From contig NZ_LT574838.1 of the NCBI RefSeq assembly GCF_900086725.1, forward strand, positions 305,338 through 369,337: a DNA stretch of 64,000 bases, read 5' to 3'. The translations under genes were made by a program, and so were the position numbers. Shown in pieces: positions 52,717 through 61,401 of the stretch (the first letter of the stretch is position 1; each line of letters opens with the position of its first letter). The stretch is from Bariatricus massiliensis. GTDB lineage: Bacteria > Bacillota > Clostridia > Lachnospirales > Lachnospiraceae. Below the pieces are notes generated by a model. It was not told the origin of the DNA. It ran no database searches and was given only the letters and a program-made list of their open reading frames with translations.

Positions 52717-53667
52717 CTATTCCTCCTTCAGGTGCGAAGCAATCCCGCACACGACACGGTCGACCCTAGATGCGTAAGCCGCAAGCTCCGTGCAGACACG
52801 TCCCACCTGTTCCCGGTACGCCCGTAAAAATCCATCCACCGGCACAAGCCCGCACCCAATCTCTGTGCTCACAATCACAATCTGCGGATTCCTGCGGTAA
52901 ATCTCCCCCGCAAGTGTTTCCGTATCCTGCCCGGCCTCCATCCACCGCCGAATCAGCGCTTCAAAATGATACATCCCCTCACAGTCAAAGACCGCATCCA
53001 AAGGGCACGTTCCTCCGTCCGCCCAGCATAAGACGCCATAGGCCCGCTCCGCATAGGCCCGTTTTCCCTGCGTTGCGCCACCGATGATAAGCTTCATACC
53101 TGCTCCTCCTTTCGCGGCATCTGCCGCCCCACTTCCTTCTATAGAAACGGGAAGTCCGCAGACCACCTCCGTCACCCGCTCCGCCAGCGCCGCCAATCCG
53201 ATGTTAACCTGCGCCAGCGTCCTTTTGTAGGCCCGCATCTCTTCCGAATCCTCGGCGCACTCTCCGAACACCTCATTACTCACAATCACCAGACAGCTGC
53301 ACCTTTTCTCAAGAAAACGGATGCCTTCCACGACCGCCTCTGCCGTATGTTCCCCTGCCCCCTCCGGCTGGTACATCTCATTGGCAACAAGGTTCGACAT
53401 GCATTCCAAGAGCACACAGTCCCCGGGCGTCTGTGATTCCCAAGTCTCAGAAAGCCCTTTTATGTCCGTATACCGCTCAATCGTAGTAAACCCTTTTTCA
53501 CTCCGCATCCCCCGGTGACGCTGAATCTTCCGCTTCGTCTCCTCCCCCCATGGTATCATGGTGGCAATATAAAACATCGCTCCGCCCCCGGCACAATGAC
53601 TGCAAATCCAATCCTCCGCATACGCCGACTTGCCGCTTCCGCTGCCGCCTGTCACAAGATGAATCAT
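52717..53667 (-). CDS. Fusion of two CobU-like domains (adenosylcobinamide kinase/guanylyltransferase)
   Basis: 316 residues. Residues 1-~180 form a CobU domain: P-loop GGSGSGKSAYAE (7-18), the guanylylation-type region RHRGMRS, LLECMSNLVANEM and VSNEVFGECAE. From Met191 a second, shorter CobU-like domain follows (LIIGGATQGKRAYAERAYG) with a P-loop lacking the GKS/T serine and without the RH motif. The linker KGGAGM is encoded by a perfect ribosome site (AGGAGGA at 53104-53110) six bases before an ATG at 53097, so the second half may also be made alone. Kinase/guanylyltransferase for the nucleotide loop of cobalamin. Confidence 0.87.
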   Translation of the reverse strand: MIHLVTGGSGSGKSAYAEDWICSHCAGGGAMFYIATMIPWGEETKRKIQRHRGMRSEKGFTTIERYTDIKGLSETWESQTPGDCVLLECMSNLVANEMYQPEGAGEHTAEAVVEGIRFLEKRCSCLVIVSNEVFGECAEDSEEMRAYKRTLAQVNIGLAALAERVTEVVCGLPVSIEGSGAADAAKGGAGMKLIIGGATQGKRAYAERAYGVLCWADGGTCPLDAVFDCEGMYHFEALIRRWMEAGQDTETLAGEIYRRNPQIVIVSTEIGCGLVPVDGFLRAYREQVGRVCTELAAYASRVDRVVCGIASHLKEE

Positions 53668-53679
53668 CTGCTTTCCTCC

Positions 53680-55290
53680 TTATTCCGCTCTGTACGCACC
53701 CCTGTAATCCAGCGCTCCTGTGGCAGGAATCTGTCCCACGCCCTTCACCGCCGGACGAATCAGATTACAGCTCTTCATCGTATAGAGAGGAATGATGTAA
53801 AATTCCTCCCCCACCGCAAGCTGCTCCGCCTCATGCATCAGCCGGGCACGTGCCTCCCTGTCGGTCTCTCCGTCCGACTGCTCCACAATCGCATCGTAAT
53901 CCGCATCCCGCACCCCGCTGCAATTGTAAGTGCTGTAGGATAACAGCATGGACAAGTAAGTATACGGGTCTGCAAAATCCGCCGTCCAGTTCATTCGGCA
54001 TAGTTCAAAATTCCCTGCCCGCCGCTCAGTATAATTGACCTGCAGCTCCTGCGCCTTCAGCTCGATGTCGATATTCAGATTCTTCTTCCACTGCTCCTTT
54101 AACACCTGCGCCGTGTCCGAATCCATCTCCAGAGAAGGGTAATTATACGTGAGCACGGGAAAGCCTTCCCCGTCCGGGTATCCGGCCTCCGCCAGAAGCC
54201 TTTTGGCCTCCGCCACATTCTCCTCAAAGGGCGGCTCGGCCCCTTCCGTAAAATATGTGTCCGCCCCCTTATCCTTCATATACTTTGCCACAAAGTTTAC
54301 CGTGGGTTCCGTATCCTTCCCCACCATCTCGCACAGCTCCTTCCGGTCAACCGCCAGATTCAGTGCCCTGCGCACCCGCACATCGTCCAGCGGCTTCACC
54401 TCCAGATTGGGGTAAATATAGCGGGTCGCAATGGTATCCGTCACCACAAGGTCCTCTTTCCCCTCATACAGCTCCATGACCGCCCCCGGGAGAGCCGTCG
54501 CCACATCCACCTCCCCGGTCTCGTAGGCATTTGCCATGGACTGCTGGTCATGAAAAAAGCGGTAGGTGATCCGTGACAGCTTTACCGCGTCCGCGTTCCA
54601 ATATTTCTCATTCTTCTTCAAAACAAAATACTGCTCCGGCACATATTCCTCCAGATAAAAAGGCCCGTTGGCCACACTGGTCTGCGGCTCCTTATCCCAG
54701 CCGCTCCCCACCTTGTCAGCATACTTCACGCAGGACGGGGTATAGACCGGAAGGCGCAGCAAATCCAGAAAATACACACACGGCTTCTCCAGCTCAAAGA
54801 CCAGCGTATATGCATCCGGAGCCGTCACTCCCAGACTTTCCACGTCCGCCTCCCCGTTATAGATGGCCTCCCCGTTCCGAATCGGAAACAGATAGTTGGC
54901 ATAACCATTCCCGCTCTCCGGTTTCAGCGCCCGCGCCATCGTATTGATAAAATCCGCCGCCGTCACCGGAGTCCCGTCCGACCAGACCGCATCCTTACGC
55001 AGATGAAAGGTCCAAATATCAGACGTCTCATTTACCTCATATGACTCGGCCGCCCGGTACACAAGCTCCCCCTTTTCATCAAAGGCCACAAGCTCGTCCA
55101 GCGCCACCGAATAGGAAAGATAGGTAAGCGCAATCATCCCTGCCGGGTCCAGTCCGCCCGTCTCGCTGTTCACCGCCACGGTAATCTCCTGCTCCCCCGC
55201 CGTCTTCTCCTGTCCCTTCTCGGCACATCCTCCGAAAAGAAGGGTTCCTCCTAACATAACTATCATTACAATGCTGCTGATTCTCTTCAT
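53680..55290 (-). CDS. Oligopeptide/nickel-type ABC substrate-binding lipoprotein
   Basis: 536 residues. Lipoprotein signal MKRISSIVMIVMLGGTLLFGGC (lipobox LFGGC, Cys22). SBP family 5 architecture: LDPAGMIALTYLSYSVALDELV, the conserved W-x2-HLRKDAVWSDG segment, VRRALNLAVDRKEL. It captures a substrate outside the membrane for the permeases encoded upstream. Because the operon also makes cobalamin, candidate substrates are nickel/cobalt complexes, peptides or corrinoids; the family commonly carries peptides. It follows the ATPase after 74 bases. Confidence 0.93.
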   Translation of the reverse strand: MKRISSIVMIVMLGGTLLFGGCAEKGQEKTAGEQEITVAVNSETGGLDPAGMIALTYLSYSVALDELVAFDEKGELVYRAAESYEVNETSDIWTFHLRKDAVWSDGTPVTAADFINTMARALKPESGNGYANYLFPIRNGEAIYNGEADVESLGVTAPDAYTLVFELEKPCVYFLDLLRLPVYTPSCVKYADKVGSGWDKEPQTSVANGPFYLEEYVPEQYFVLKKNEKYWNADAVKLSRITYRFFHDQQSMANAYETGEVDVATALPGAVMELYEGKEDLVVTDTIATRYIYPNLEVKPLDDVRVRRALNLAVDRKELCEMVGKDTEPTVNFVAKYMKDKGADTYFTEGAEPPFEENVAEAKRLLAEAGYPDGEGFPVLTYNYPSLEMDSDTAQVLKEQWKKNLNIDIELKAQELQVNYTERRAGNFELCRMNWTADFADPYTYLSMLLSYSTYNCSGVRDADYDAIVEQSDGETDREARARLMHEAEQLAVGEEFYIIPLYTMKSCNLIRPAVKGVGQIPATGALDYRGAYRAE

Positions 55291-55364
55291 CCTGTCGTCC
55301 TCTCTGTCGTCCTACTGTCAACGTCTATTGTATCTAACAAAGTGGACAAGCCCACTTCAACTCC

Positions 55365-57230
55365 CTATATCCCGTACTCATGAGGAGCTTGTGCACTTTG
55401 CGCGCCAATGTGCGGCTGCGAAGCGGCTTTCCTATGTACCAAAAAACAAGCTACCTCACGGGCGCCGATTCGGTACATCTCCGGCATCTCCCTGCCGCAA
55501 CGCTCCATGGCATACGCACAGCGCGGCGCAAAAGGGCACCCCCGCTCGGGAAGGTCCGCCGCCTGTCCCTTTATCCGATGCATCCCCGCACTGTACATAC
55601 CCGTGCTGTGCATGCTCCCATTGCACTGTCCTCCTCTTTGCGGCCCGTGCGTCAGAGCTGCCGCAAGCAGCGCCCGTGTGTACGGATGCCAAGGCTCCTT
55701 GTAGACCGTCTCCGGCTCACCGCTCTCCACGATACTTCCCGCATACATAATTCCCACACGCCTGCTGAGTCTTCTCACCACCTGTAAGTCATGGGAGATG
55801 AATAAATAAGAGATCTGCCTCTCCCGCTGCACCCGCTCCAGCAGTTCCAGAATCTGCGCCTGCACCGTCACGTCAAGGCTTGTCACCGGCTCATCGCACA
55901 CCACCAGCCGGGGTTCCGCAATCAAAGCCCGGGCAATACAGATTCTCTGGCGCTGTCCTCCCGAAAATGCCTGCGGATACTTGGCAGCATCCTCCGGCCG
56001 AAGCCCCGTCATGAGAAGCATTTCCCGCACCCGCTGACTCCGCTCCTCCTTGCTCATGTCCGTGTTCAACATAAGAGGCTCCGCAAGCGCATCTCCCACC
56101 GTCATCCGCGGATTCAGCGAGGCATAAGGGTCTTGAAATACCATCTGCACACGGCCCTCTCCATGGTACTGTACCGTCCCGCCATCCGGGGAAAGCATCC
56201 CGGTAACCAGCGAAGCCAGCGTACTTTTCCCGCAGCCGCTCTCCCCCACAAGCCCCAAGGTCTCCCCTCGGCCAATCTGAAAGGATACGCGCCGCACTGC
56301 TTCAATCCGGCGGCCGCTGCCGCCACGGGAAAATGCCCGGCTCACCGCATCTACCGCAAGAAGGCTGTCGCCCGCCTTCCCATATTCTACGTTCTCCACA
56401 AACTTCGGCGGCTCATCAAGCCTTGCCCCATGGCGCACCAGCTCCCTTGTGTACTCATGCTTTGGGTTTTGAAACATCTGCTCCGCCGTCCCTTCCTCCA
56501 CAAGGACTCCGTCCTTTAAGACAAGCATCCTCCGACACAAGGCGGCAATCACACGCAGATCATGACTTACCAGAATCATAGCCATCCCCGTTTCCTCTGC
56601 GATACGTTTGAGAAAGTCCAGTATCTGCGCCTGCACCGTGACATCCAGTGCCGTGGTGGGCTCATCCGCAATCAAAAGACGGGGCTCCCCTGCCAGTGCA
56701 ATGGCTAACGCCACCCTCTGACGCATCCCGCCGGACAGTTCAAAGGGATACTGCCGCATCCGCATCTCCCCCTCCAAAATCCCTACCATGCCAAGCAGCT
56801 CCGCCGCCCGCTCCTTGGCCGCCTTTTTGCTGCATTTTCTGTGGGCGCGTATGGTCTCTGTAATCTGCCGTCCCACCTTGACCGAGGGATTCAGGCTGGA
56901 AAGAGGCTCTTGAAATACCATCCCTATCCGACATCCCCTGACTCCCTCCATCTTCCGCTCATACATGCGCCGGCTTCTTCTGTCCGCGCCCGGCGGTGGC
57001 GGCGTGATATCCGCCCCGTCCAGCGTAATCTGTCGGCAGGATACCTGCGCCCGCTCCGGCAGAAGCCCCAGAATGGCCTGCATGGCGGTACTCTTTCCCG
57101 AGCCGGACTCCCCCACTACACCGAGCACCTCGCCCGGGCGCACGGTAAATGAGAGTCGGCGCACCGCCTCCTCCTCTTGCTCCCGCTCATGAAATTGTAC
57201 ATGCAAATCTTTGACACACAGCAAACTCAT
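55365..57230 (-). CDS. Fused double ATP-binding subunit (DppD-DppF/OppD-OppF type)
   Basis: About 621 residues joining two ABC domains that are usually separate genes. Walker A GESGSGKST (first) and GESGCGKST (second); signatures LSGGMRQRV and FSGGQRQRI; Walker B LLIADEPTTALD and LVVCDEPVTSLD. Each half carries the oligopeptide transporter C-terminal extension with conserved Cys-rich CPFAPRCAYAMERC in the second. The ATG at 57230 overlaps the permease stop (ATGA). Energises the importer. Confidence 0.93.
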   Translation of the reverse strand: MSLLCVKDLHVQFHEREQEEEAVRRLSFTVRPGEVLGVVGESGSGKSTAMQAILGLLPERAQVSCRQITLDGADITPPPPGADRRSRRMYERKMEGVRGCRIGMVFQEPLSSLNPSVKVGRQITETIRAHRKCSKKAAKERAAELLGMVGILEGEMRMRQYPFELSGGMRQRVALAIALAGEPRLLIADEPTTALDVTVQAQILDFLKRIAEETGMAMILVSHDLRVIAALCRRMLVLKDGVLVEEGTAEQMFQNPKHEYTRELVRHGARLDEPPKFVENVEYGKAGDSLLAVDAVSRAFSRGGSGRRIEAVRRVSFQIGRGETLGLVGESGCGKSTLASLVTGMLSPDGGTVQYHGEGRVQMVFQDPYASLNPRMTVGDALAEPLMLNTDMSKEERSQRVREMLLMTGLRPEDAAKYPQAFSGGQRQRICIARALIAEPRLVVCDEPVTSLDVTVQAQILELLERVQRERQISYLFISHDLQVVRRLSRRVGIMYAGSIVESGEPETVYKEPWHPYTRALLAAALTHGPQRGGQCNGSMHSTGMYSAGMHRIKGQAADLPERGCPFAPRCAYAMERCGREMPEMYRIGAREVACFLVHRKAASQPHIGAQSAQAPHEYGI

Positions 57231-58072
57231 CTCGTCTTTTTCCTTCCTGCCACCCTGCGCTCCACGCCCTCCCCAATCAAGTGCAGTGAAAGAAGAAGGA
57301 CACAGAGAACCAAAATCGGGTACAACATCTGCGACGGATACAACAGCATCTGGCTTCTGGCATCCTGTATCAACGTTCCCAGACTGGCCGCAGGCGCCGC
57401 AATCCCCACGCCTACAAAGCTTAAAAATGCCTCGGTAAAGATGGCCTTGGGCGCTAAAAAGGTCAGATTCACGATAATCGGCCCCGCCGCGTTCGGCAGC
57501 AGGTGCGCACACAGGATTCTGCCCGTACGTGCCCCCGCCAGACGGGCCGCCGTACAGAACTCCTGCATCTTTAATCGCTGTATCTCTCCCCTCACTACCC
57601 GTGCAAGCCCCGTCCAGCCGGATATGCAGATGCCCAGAACCACGCTGCCTGCATTTGCCTCGAAGGCCAGCATAATCAAAATCACATACAACAGGGAGGG
57701 CACCGCATCGATTACATCCGCAATCCGCATCAGAAGCATGTCAAGCCTGCCTCCCCGGTAGCCTGCCACGCTCCCCCAGAGAGTTCCCGTCACCCCGCAG
57801 ATAAGGCAGCTTCCCATACCTACAAGCAGACTGATTCCCGCACCGTACCAGACACGCACAAAGATATCCCGGCCGAATTTATCCGTGCCGAACAGATGGG
57901 AAACAGAGCTTCCCGCATTGCGAAATCCCGCATTTTGCTCCGCATACGAATAGGGCGCACACACAGGAACCAGCACGGCCAACAGCAAACACAGCGCAAA
58001 CAAAAACGTCCCCGATGCAAGCAGCGGATTCCCAAGGCACCACGCCCATCCTTTTCTTATCCACCGTCTCAT
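57227..58072 (-). CDS. ABC permease (DppC/OppC type)
   Basis: About 281 residues, five to six helices. The conserved N-terminal FGTDKFGRDIFVRVWYGAGISL and the EAA loop AARLAGARTGRILCAHLLPNA are typical. ATG at 58072 overlaps the preceding permease stop as ATGA, with GGAGGG upstream. Confidence 0.93.
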   Translation of the reverse strand: MRRWIRKGWAWCLGNPLLASGTFLFALCLLLAVLVPVCAPYSYAEQNAGFRNAGSSVSHLFGTDKFGRDIFVRVWYGAGISLLVGMGSCLICGVTGTLWGSVAGYRGGRLDMLLMRIADVIDAVPSLLYVILIMLAFEANAGSVVLGICISGWTGLARVVRGEIQRLKMQEFCTAARLAGARTGRILCAHLLPNAAGPIIVNLTFLAPKAIFTEAFLSFVGVGIAAPAASLGTLIQDARSQMLLYPSQMLYPILVLCVLLLSLHLIGEGVERRVAGRKKTR

Positions 58073-58989
58073 CGGCACGCCCTCCTCACCGCAGGATTCA
58101 GCCACGCACAGAGCAAGTCCGTCACCAGATTCACCCCGATTACGACAACACCCATAAAGACTGTCAGTCCCAAAATCAGTGTATAATCTCGGTTGGCGAT
58201 GGAGTTGACAAACTCACGCCCCAGCCCGGGAATGGTAAAAATGCTCTCCACCGCAAAGCTTCCGGTCAGTAAAAACGCAGCCGCCGGCCCAATGTAATTG
58301 AGCACCGGAATCCACGCATTTTTCAACATATGACCGACCACCGTCCGCCGCCATTTCAACCCCTTCGCCCGCGCCATCTTCACATACTCTTTCTCCAACT
58401 CATCTTCCAAGGCATGGCACATGGTTTTTGTAATAACTGCGGTGGGATAGACTGCCAAAGAGAACACGGGTAAAATGTAGCCCGCTGGTTCGGTTAGTCC
58501 TGCTATAGGAAGCAGCTTCAGCTTCACCCCGAATCCGAGCGCCAGAAGAAGAGCCAGCACAAAATTCGGTATCCCCGCTCCCAAAAGTGTTCCCAAGAAA
58601 ATACTTCCGCGAACCGTCCGGCGCTTCGAAAGAGCCTGCCAGATGCCAAGCAGGGTACCGAAAAGCGCCGCCGTCACAACCGCAAGAAAGCCCACCAAAG
58701 CCGTCGCAGGCCAGCCACGGCCGATGACCTGCCGCACCGTCACCCCCGGCTTTTTATAGGAAATGCCCAAGTCCCCCTTGAGTAAGTTCCCCAGATAAGT
58801 TCCGTACTGTCTCCAAAGAGGCTCCTTCAGGCCATAGGCCTCCTCCACAGCCGCTGTCACTGCCTCCGTGGCATCGCCCCCCTGAAAGGGACTGCCGGGC
58901 ATCATCCGTGTAAGGAAAAAGGCGGCCGTCACCAGCACATACAGCGCCAAAAGCCCGGTGGCTAACCGTTTGCATGTATACCGCAGCAT
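58069..58989 (-). CDS. ABC permease (DppB/OppB type)
   Basis: 306 residues, six helices. LRYTCKRLATGLLALYVLVTAAFFLTRMMPGSPF at the N-terminus and the EAA loop EYVKMARAKGLKWRRTVVGHMLKNAWIPV are family hallmarks. Its start lies 28 bases inside the cobA-hemD gene, so the importer genes are translationally linked to tetrapyrrole genes. Confidence 0.94.
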   Translation of the reverse strand: MLRYTCKRLATGLLALYVLVTAAFFLTRMMPGSPFQGGDATEAVTAAVEEAYGLKEPLWRQYGTYLGNLLKGDLGISYKKPGVTVRQVIGRGWPATALVGFLAVVTAALFGTLLGIWQALSKRRTVRGSIFLGTLLGAGIPNFVLALLLALGFGVKLKLLPIAGLTEPAGYILPVFSLAVYPTAVITKTMCHALEDELEKEYVKMARAKGLKWRRTVVGHMLKNAWIPVLNYIGPAAAFLLTGSFAVESIFTIPGLGREFVNSIANRDYTLILGLTVFMGVVVIGVNLVTDLLCAWLNPAVRRACR

Positions 58990-60518
58990 CCGAATTCCTC
59001 CATCACAGTCTGAATCATACTGTCAATTGACGCTTCACGGGAGACCAGCACCCGCATCCCATAGCGGGCCGCCTCCTTGGCCGTCTGTTCCCCGATGCAC
59101 ACCGCCGTCACGTGGCGGTAATCAGAAAGCCCCACTCCCTGCACAAAGCCCTTCACGGTGGAGGCGCTTGTAAAGGTCACCGCGTCAATCGCTCCCGCCA
59201 CAAATAAATCCTGTATCTTCTCCCGCACTTGCTCATGGGTCTCATAGACCGTCTCATACAAGGGCACGTCCGCCACCGTAAGCCCTGCGGCAAGAAGCGG
59301 CGGAATCAGCTCCTCGGAGCCTTCTGCCGCCCGCAACACCGTCACATGGCTTCCGGCTTGCGCCGTTTGGGCAATCCCTTCCCCCAGCGCTTTGGCACAG
59401 AATACAGAAGGCACCATATCAGCCTGTATGCCATGACTTTCCAGCTCCCGCGCAGTGGCTGAGCCGATAGCCCCGATTTTCACCTGCCACGAACCCGCAA
59501 ATATGCTGCGGATGTCCATCTTCTGCTCCCGAAGCTGGCGGAAGAAGTCGAGAACCCCTGCCGGACTTGTGAATACCAGCCATTCTTCCCTGCTTTTCCC
59601 CAGCGCCTCCAGCGCTTCTTTTAAGAGCGGATTGGGTGAAATCATCTGCGTCCGGATAGATGGAAGCTCGATTACCTGCGCGCCGTAAAACCGCAGTTTA
59701 TCCGCCAATGAAGAGCTTGCCTGCCGGGGCCTTGTGACCAGAATCTGCCGTCCTCCGAGACACCGATCTTCCGCCCAATGAAATCCCTCCGCCAGCGCAC
59801 ACACCTTTCCCACGATAATAATCGCAGGCATCCCGATGCCCGACTCCGAAGCCTTCCCAGCCAGACCGGATACCGTGGATACGATGCGCCGCTGTCCGGC
59901 AAGCGTCCCCTTCTCCAGCACCGCCGCAGGCGTATCCTGAGCCATCCCTGCCTGCATCAGACCTTCCATGATGCTTTCAAGGGAAGTGACGCCCATCAAA
60001 AAGACAAGGGTTCCCTTCGTCTTCACAAGAGTCGAATAATCAATTCTGCTTGTTCCATCCTTTCTCGGATGTCCGGTGATGACATGGAAGGAGGAGGTGA
60101 AATCTCTGTGGGTCAGCGGAATGCCCGCATACGCCGGAACCGCGGATGCCGAGGTGACGCCGGGCACTATCTCGAAAGGAATCCCATGCTCCACGAGAAG
60201 CTCTACCTCTTCCCCTCCCCTGCCGAACACAAAGGGGTCTCCCCCCTTTAACCGCAGCACCTCTTTCCCCCGCTTAGCCTGCCGCAGAAGGATTTCATTG
60301 ATTTCTGTCTGGGGGACCGGATGGTAACCCGCACGCTTTCCCACATATATCAGCTCAGTCTCCGGTGGAATCAGGCTGAGTATCTCCACACTGACCAGCG
60401 CGTCATAGACAATGACATCGGCCCTGTCCAAAAGTGTTCTTACCTTGACCGTCAAAAGTCCCGCATCCCCCGGCCCTGCTCCGGCTATCCAGACCTTTCC
60501 TTTTTCTCGATTCTCCAT
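58962..60518 (-). CDS. Uroporphyrinogen-III methyltransferase/uroporphyrinogen-III synthase fusion
   Basis: 518 residues. The first ~240 are a SUMT (CobA): VWIAGAGPGDAGLLTVKV, AGIPLTHRDFTSSFHVITGH and LMGVTSLE. The remainder is a HemD-type uroporphyrinogen-III synthase (LVTRPRQASSSLADKLRFYGAQVIELPS, FTSASTVKGFVQ). One protein thus closes the linear tetrapyrrole and methylates it to precorrin-2. It begins one base after hemC. Confidence 0.95.
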   Translation of the reverse strand: MENREKGKVWIAGAGPGDAGLLTVKVRTLLDRADVIVYDALVSVEILSLIPPETELIYVGKRAGYHPVPQTEINEILLRQAKRGKEVLRLKGGDPFVFGRGGEEVELLVEHGIPFEIVPGVTSASAVPAYAGIPLTHRDFTSSFHVITGHPRKDGTSRIDYSTLVKTKGTLVFLMGVTSLESIMEGLMQAGMAQDTPAAVLEKGTLAGQRRIVSTVSGLAGKASESGIGMPAIIIVGKVCALAEGFHWAEDRCLGGRQILVTRPRQASSSLADKLRFYGAQVIELPSIRTQMISPNPLLKEALEALGKSREEWLVFTSPAGVLDFFRQLREQKMDIRSIFAGSWQVKIGAIGSATARELESHGIQADMVPSVFCAKALGEGIAQTAQAGSHVTVLRAAEGSEELIPPLLAAGLTVADVPLYETVYETHEQVREKIQDLFVAGAIDAVTFTSASTVKGFVQGVGLSDYRHVTAVCIGEQTAKEAARYGMRVLVSREASIDSMIQTVMEEFGCCGIHANG

Positions 60519-60519
60519 C

Positions 60520-61401
60520 CTATTCCCTCCGTCTCATTTCCCCGGCCAACGCGGCGCCAAGCTGCCGTCCTCGGTCCGCCGCTCCGGCTCTCGTCTCTAC
60601 CCAGTATTTTCCAGAATCCTCGCTGTAATAAAGCCCGGTCAGCTTCAACTCTGTGCCGCAAAGCTGGGCATGGGCGGCTATGGGAGAAGTACAGCCCGCG
60701 TCCAGTGCGGCTACGAACTCACGCTCGGCGGCCGCCTCCTTCCGGCTCCGCTCACTGGCCGCCTCCGCAAGATAAGTGTAATCTTCACCCTTCCGGCCCT
60801 GAATGGCGAGGATTCCCTGCCCTGCCGCCGGGACCATCTCCTCCACCGAAAACACTCTTCCGATGACATGCTGCATCCCAAGCCTTCGCAGTCCCGCCGC
60901 CGCAAGAATCGTCCCGTCAAAATTCTCCTCCCGCAGTTTCTGCAGACGAGTCTCTACATTTCCACGAATCCCTTGAAAGGAGCAGGAAGGATAGAGCGTT
61001 TGCATCTGCAAGGTCCGCCTTCTGCTGGAAGTGCCTATCACGCCGCCCTCCGGGATTTCCGCTGTCCCCGGCTTATAGATGAGTACATCCCTCGGATCCT
61101 CCCGCACACTGTAAGCCACCACCGGAAGCTCCTCCGGGATTTCTGCCGGCATATCCTTCAAACTATGCACCGCCAAATCAATCCTGCCGTCAAGCAGCGC
61201 CCTGTCCAGCTCCTTGACAAACAGTCCCTTTCCCCCGATAAGCTCCAGACTCTTATTCAGTATCTTGTCCCCTGTCGTCTTCATGGTCACCAGCTCCACC
61301 TGTATATCCGGGTATCTTTTCTGAATGGCCTGTCTCACGATTTCCGCTTGTATCACTGCCAGCCGGCTCTCCCGGCTCCCTATTCTGATGATAGACTGCA
61401 T
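60520..61401 (-). CDS. hemC: Porphobilinogen deaminase (hydroxymethylbilane synthase)
   Basis: 293 residues. IRIGSRESRLAVIQAEIV, LFVKELDRALLDGRIDLAVHSLKDMP, GTSSRRRTLQM, and the dipyrromethane-cofactor cysteine in ALDAGCTSPIAAHA. It polymerises four porphobilinogens to hydroxymethylbilane. The ATG overlaps the cbiP end by 22 bases. Confidence 0.97.
   Translation of the reverse strand: MQSIIRIGSRESRLAVIQAEIVRQAIQKRYPDIQVELVTMKTTGDKILNKSLELIGGKGLFVKELDRALLDGRIDLAVHSLKDMPAEIPEELPVVAYSVREDPRDVLIYKPGTAEIPEGGVIGTSSRRRTLQMQTLYPSCSFQGIRGNVETRLQKLREENFDGTILAAAGLRRLGMQHVIGRVFSVEEMVPAAGQGILAIQGRKGEDYTYLAEAASERSRKEAAAEREFVAALDAGCTSPIAAHAQLCGTELKLTGLYYSEDSGKYWVETRAGAADRGRQLGAALAGEMRRRE

Noticed and set aside
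55365..57512. 715-residue version of the fused ATPase
   Set aside because: The first 94 codons overlap the permease gene; the ATG at 57230 has the ATGA overlap and a ribosome site.
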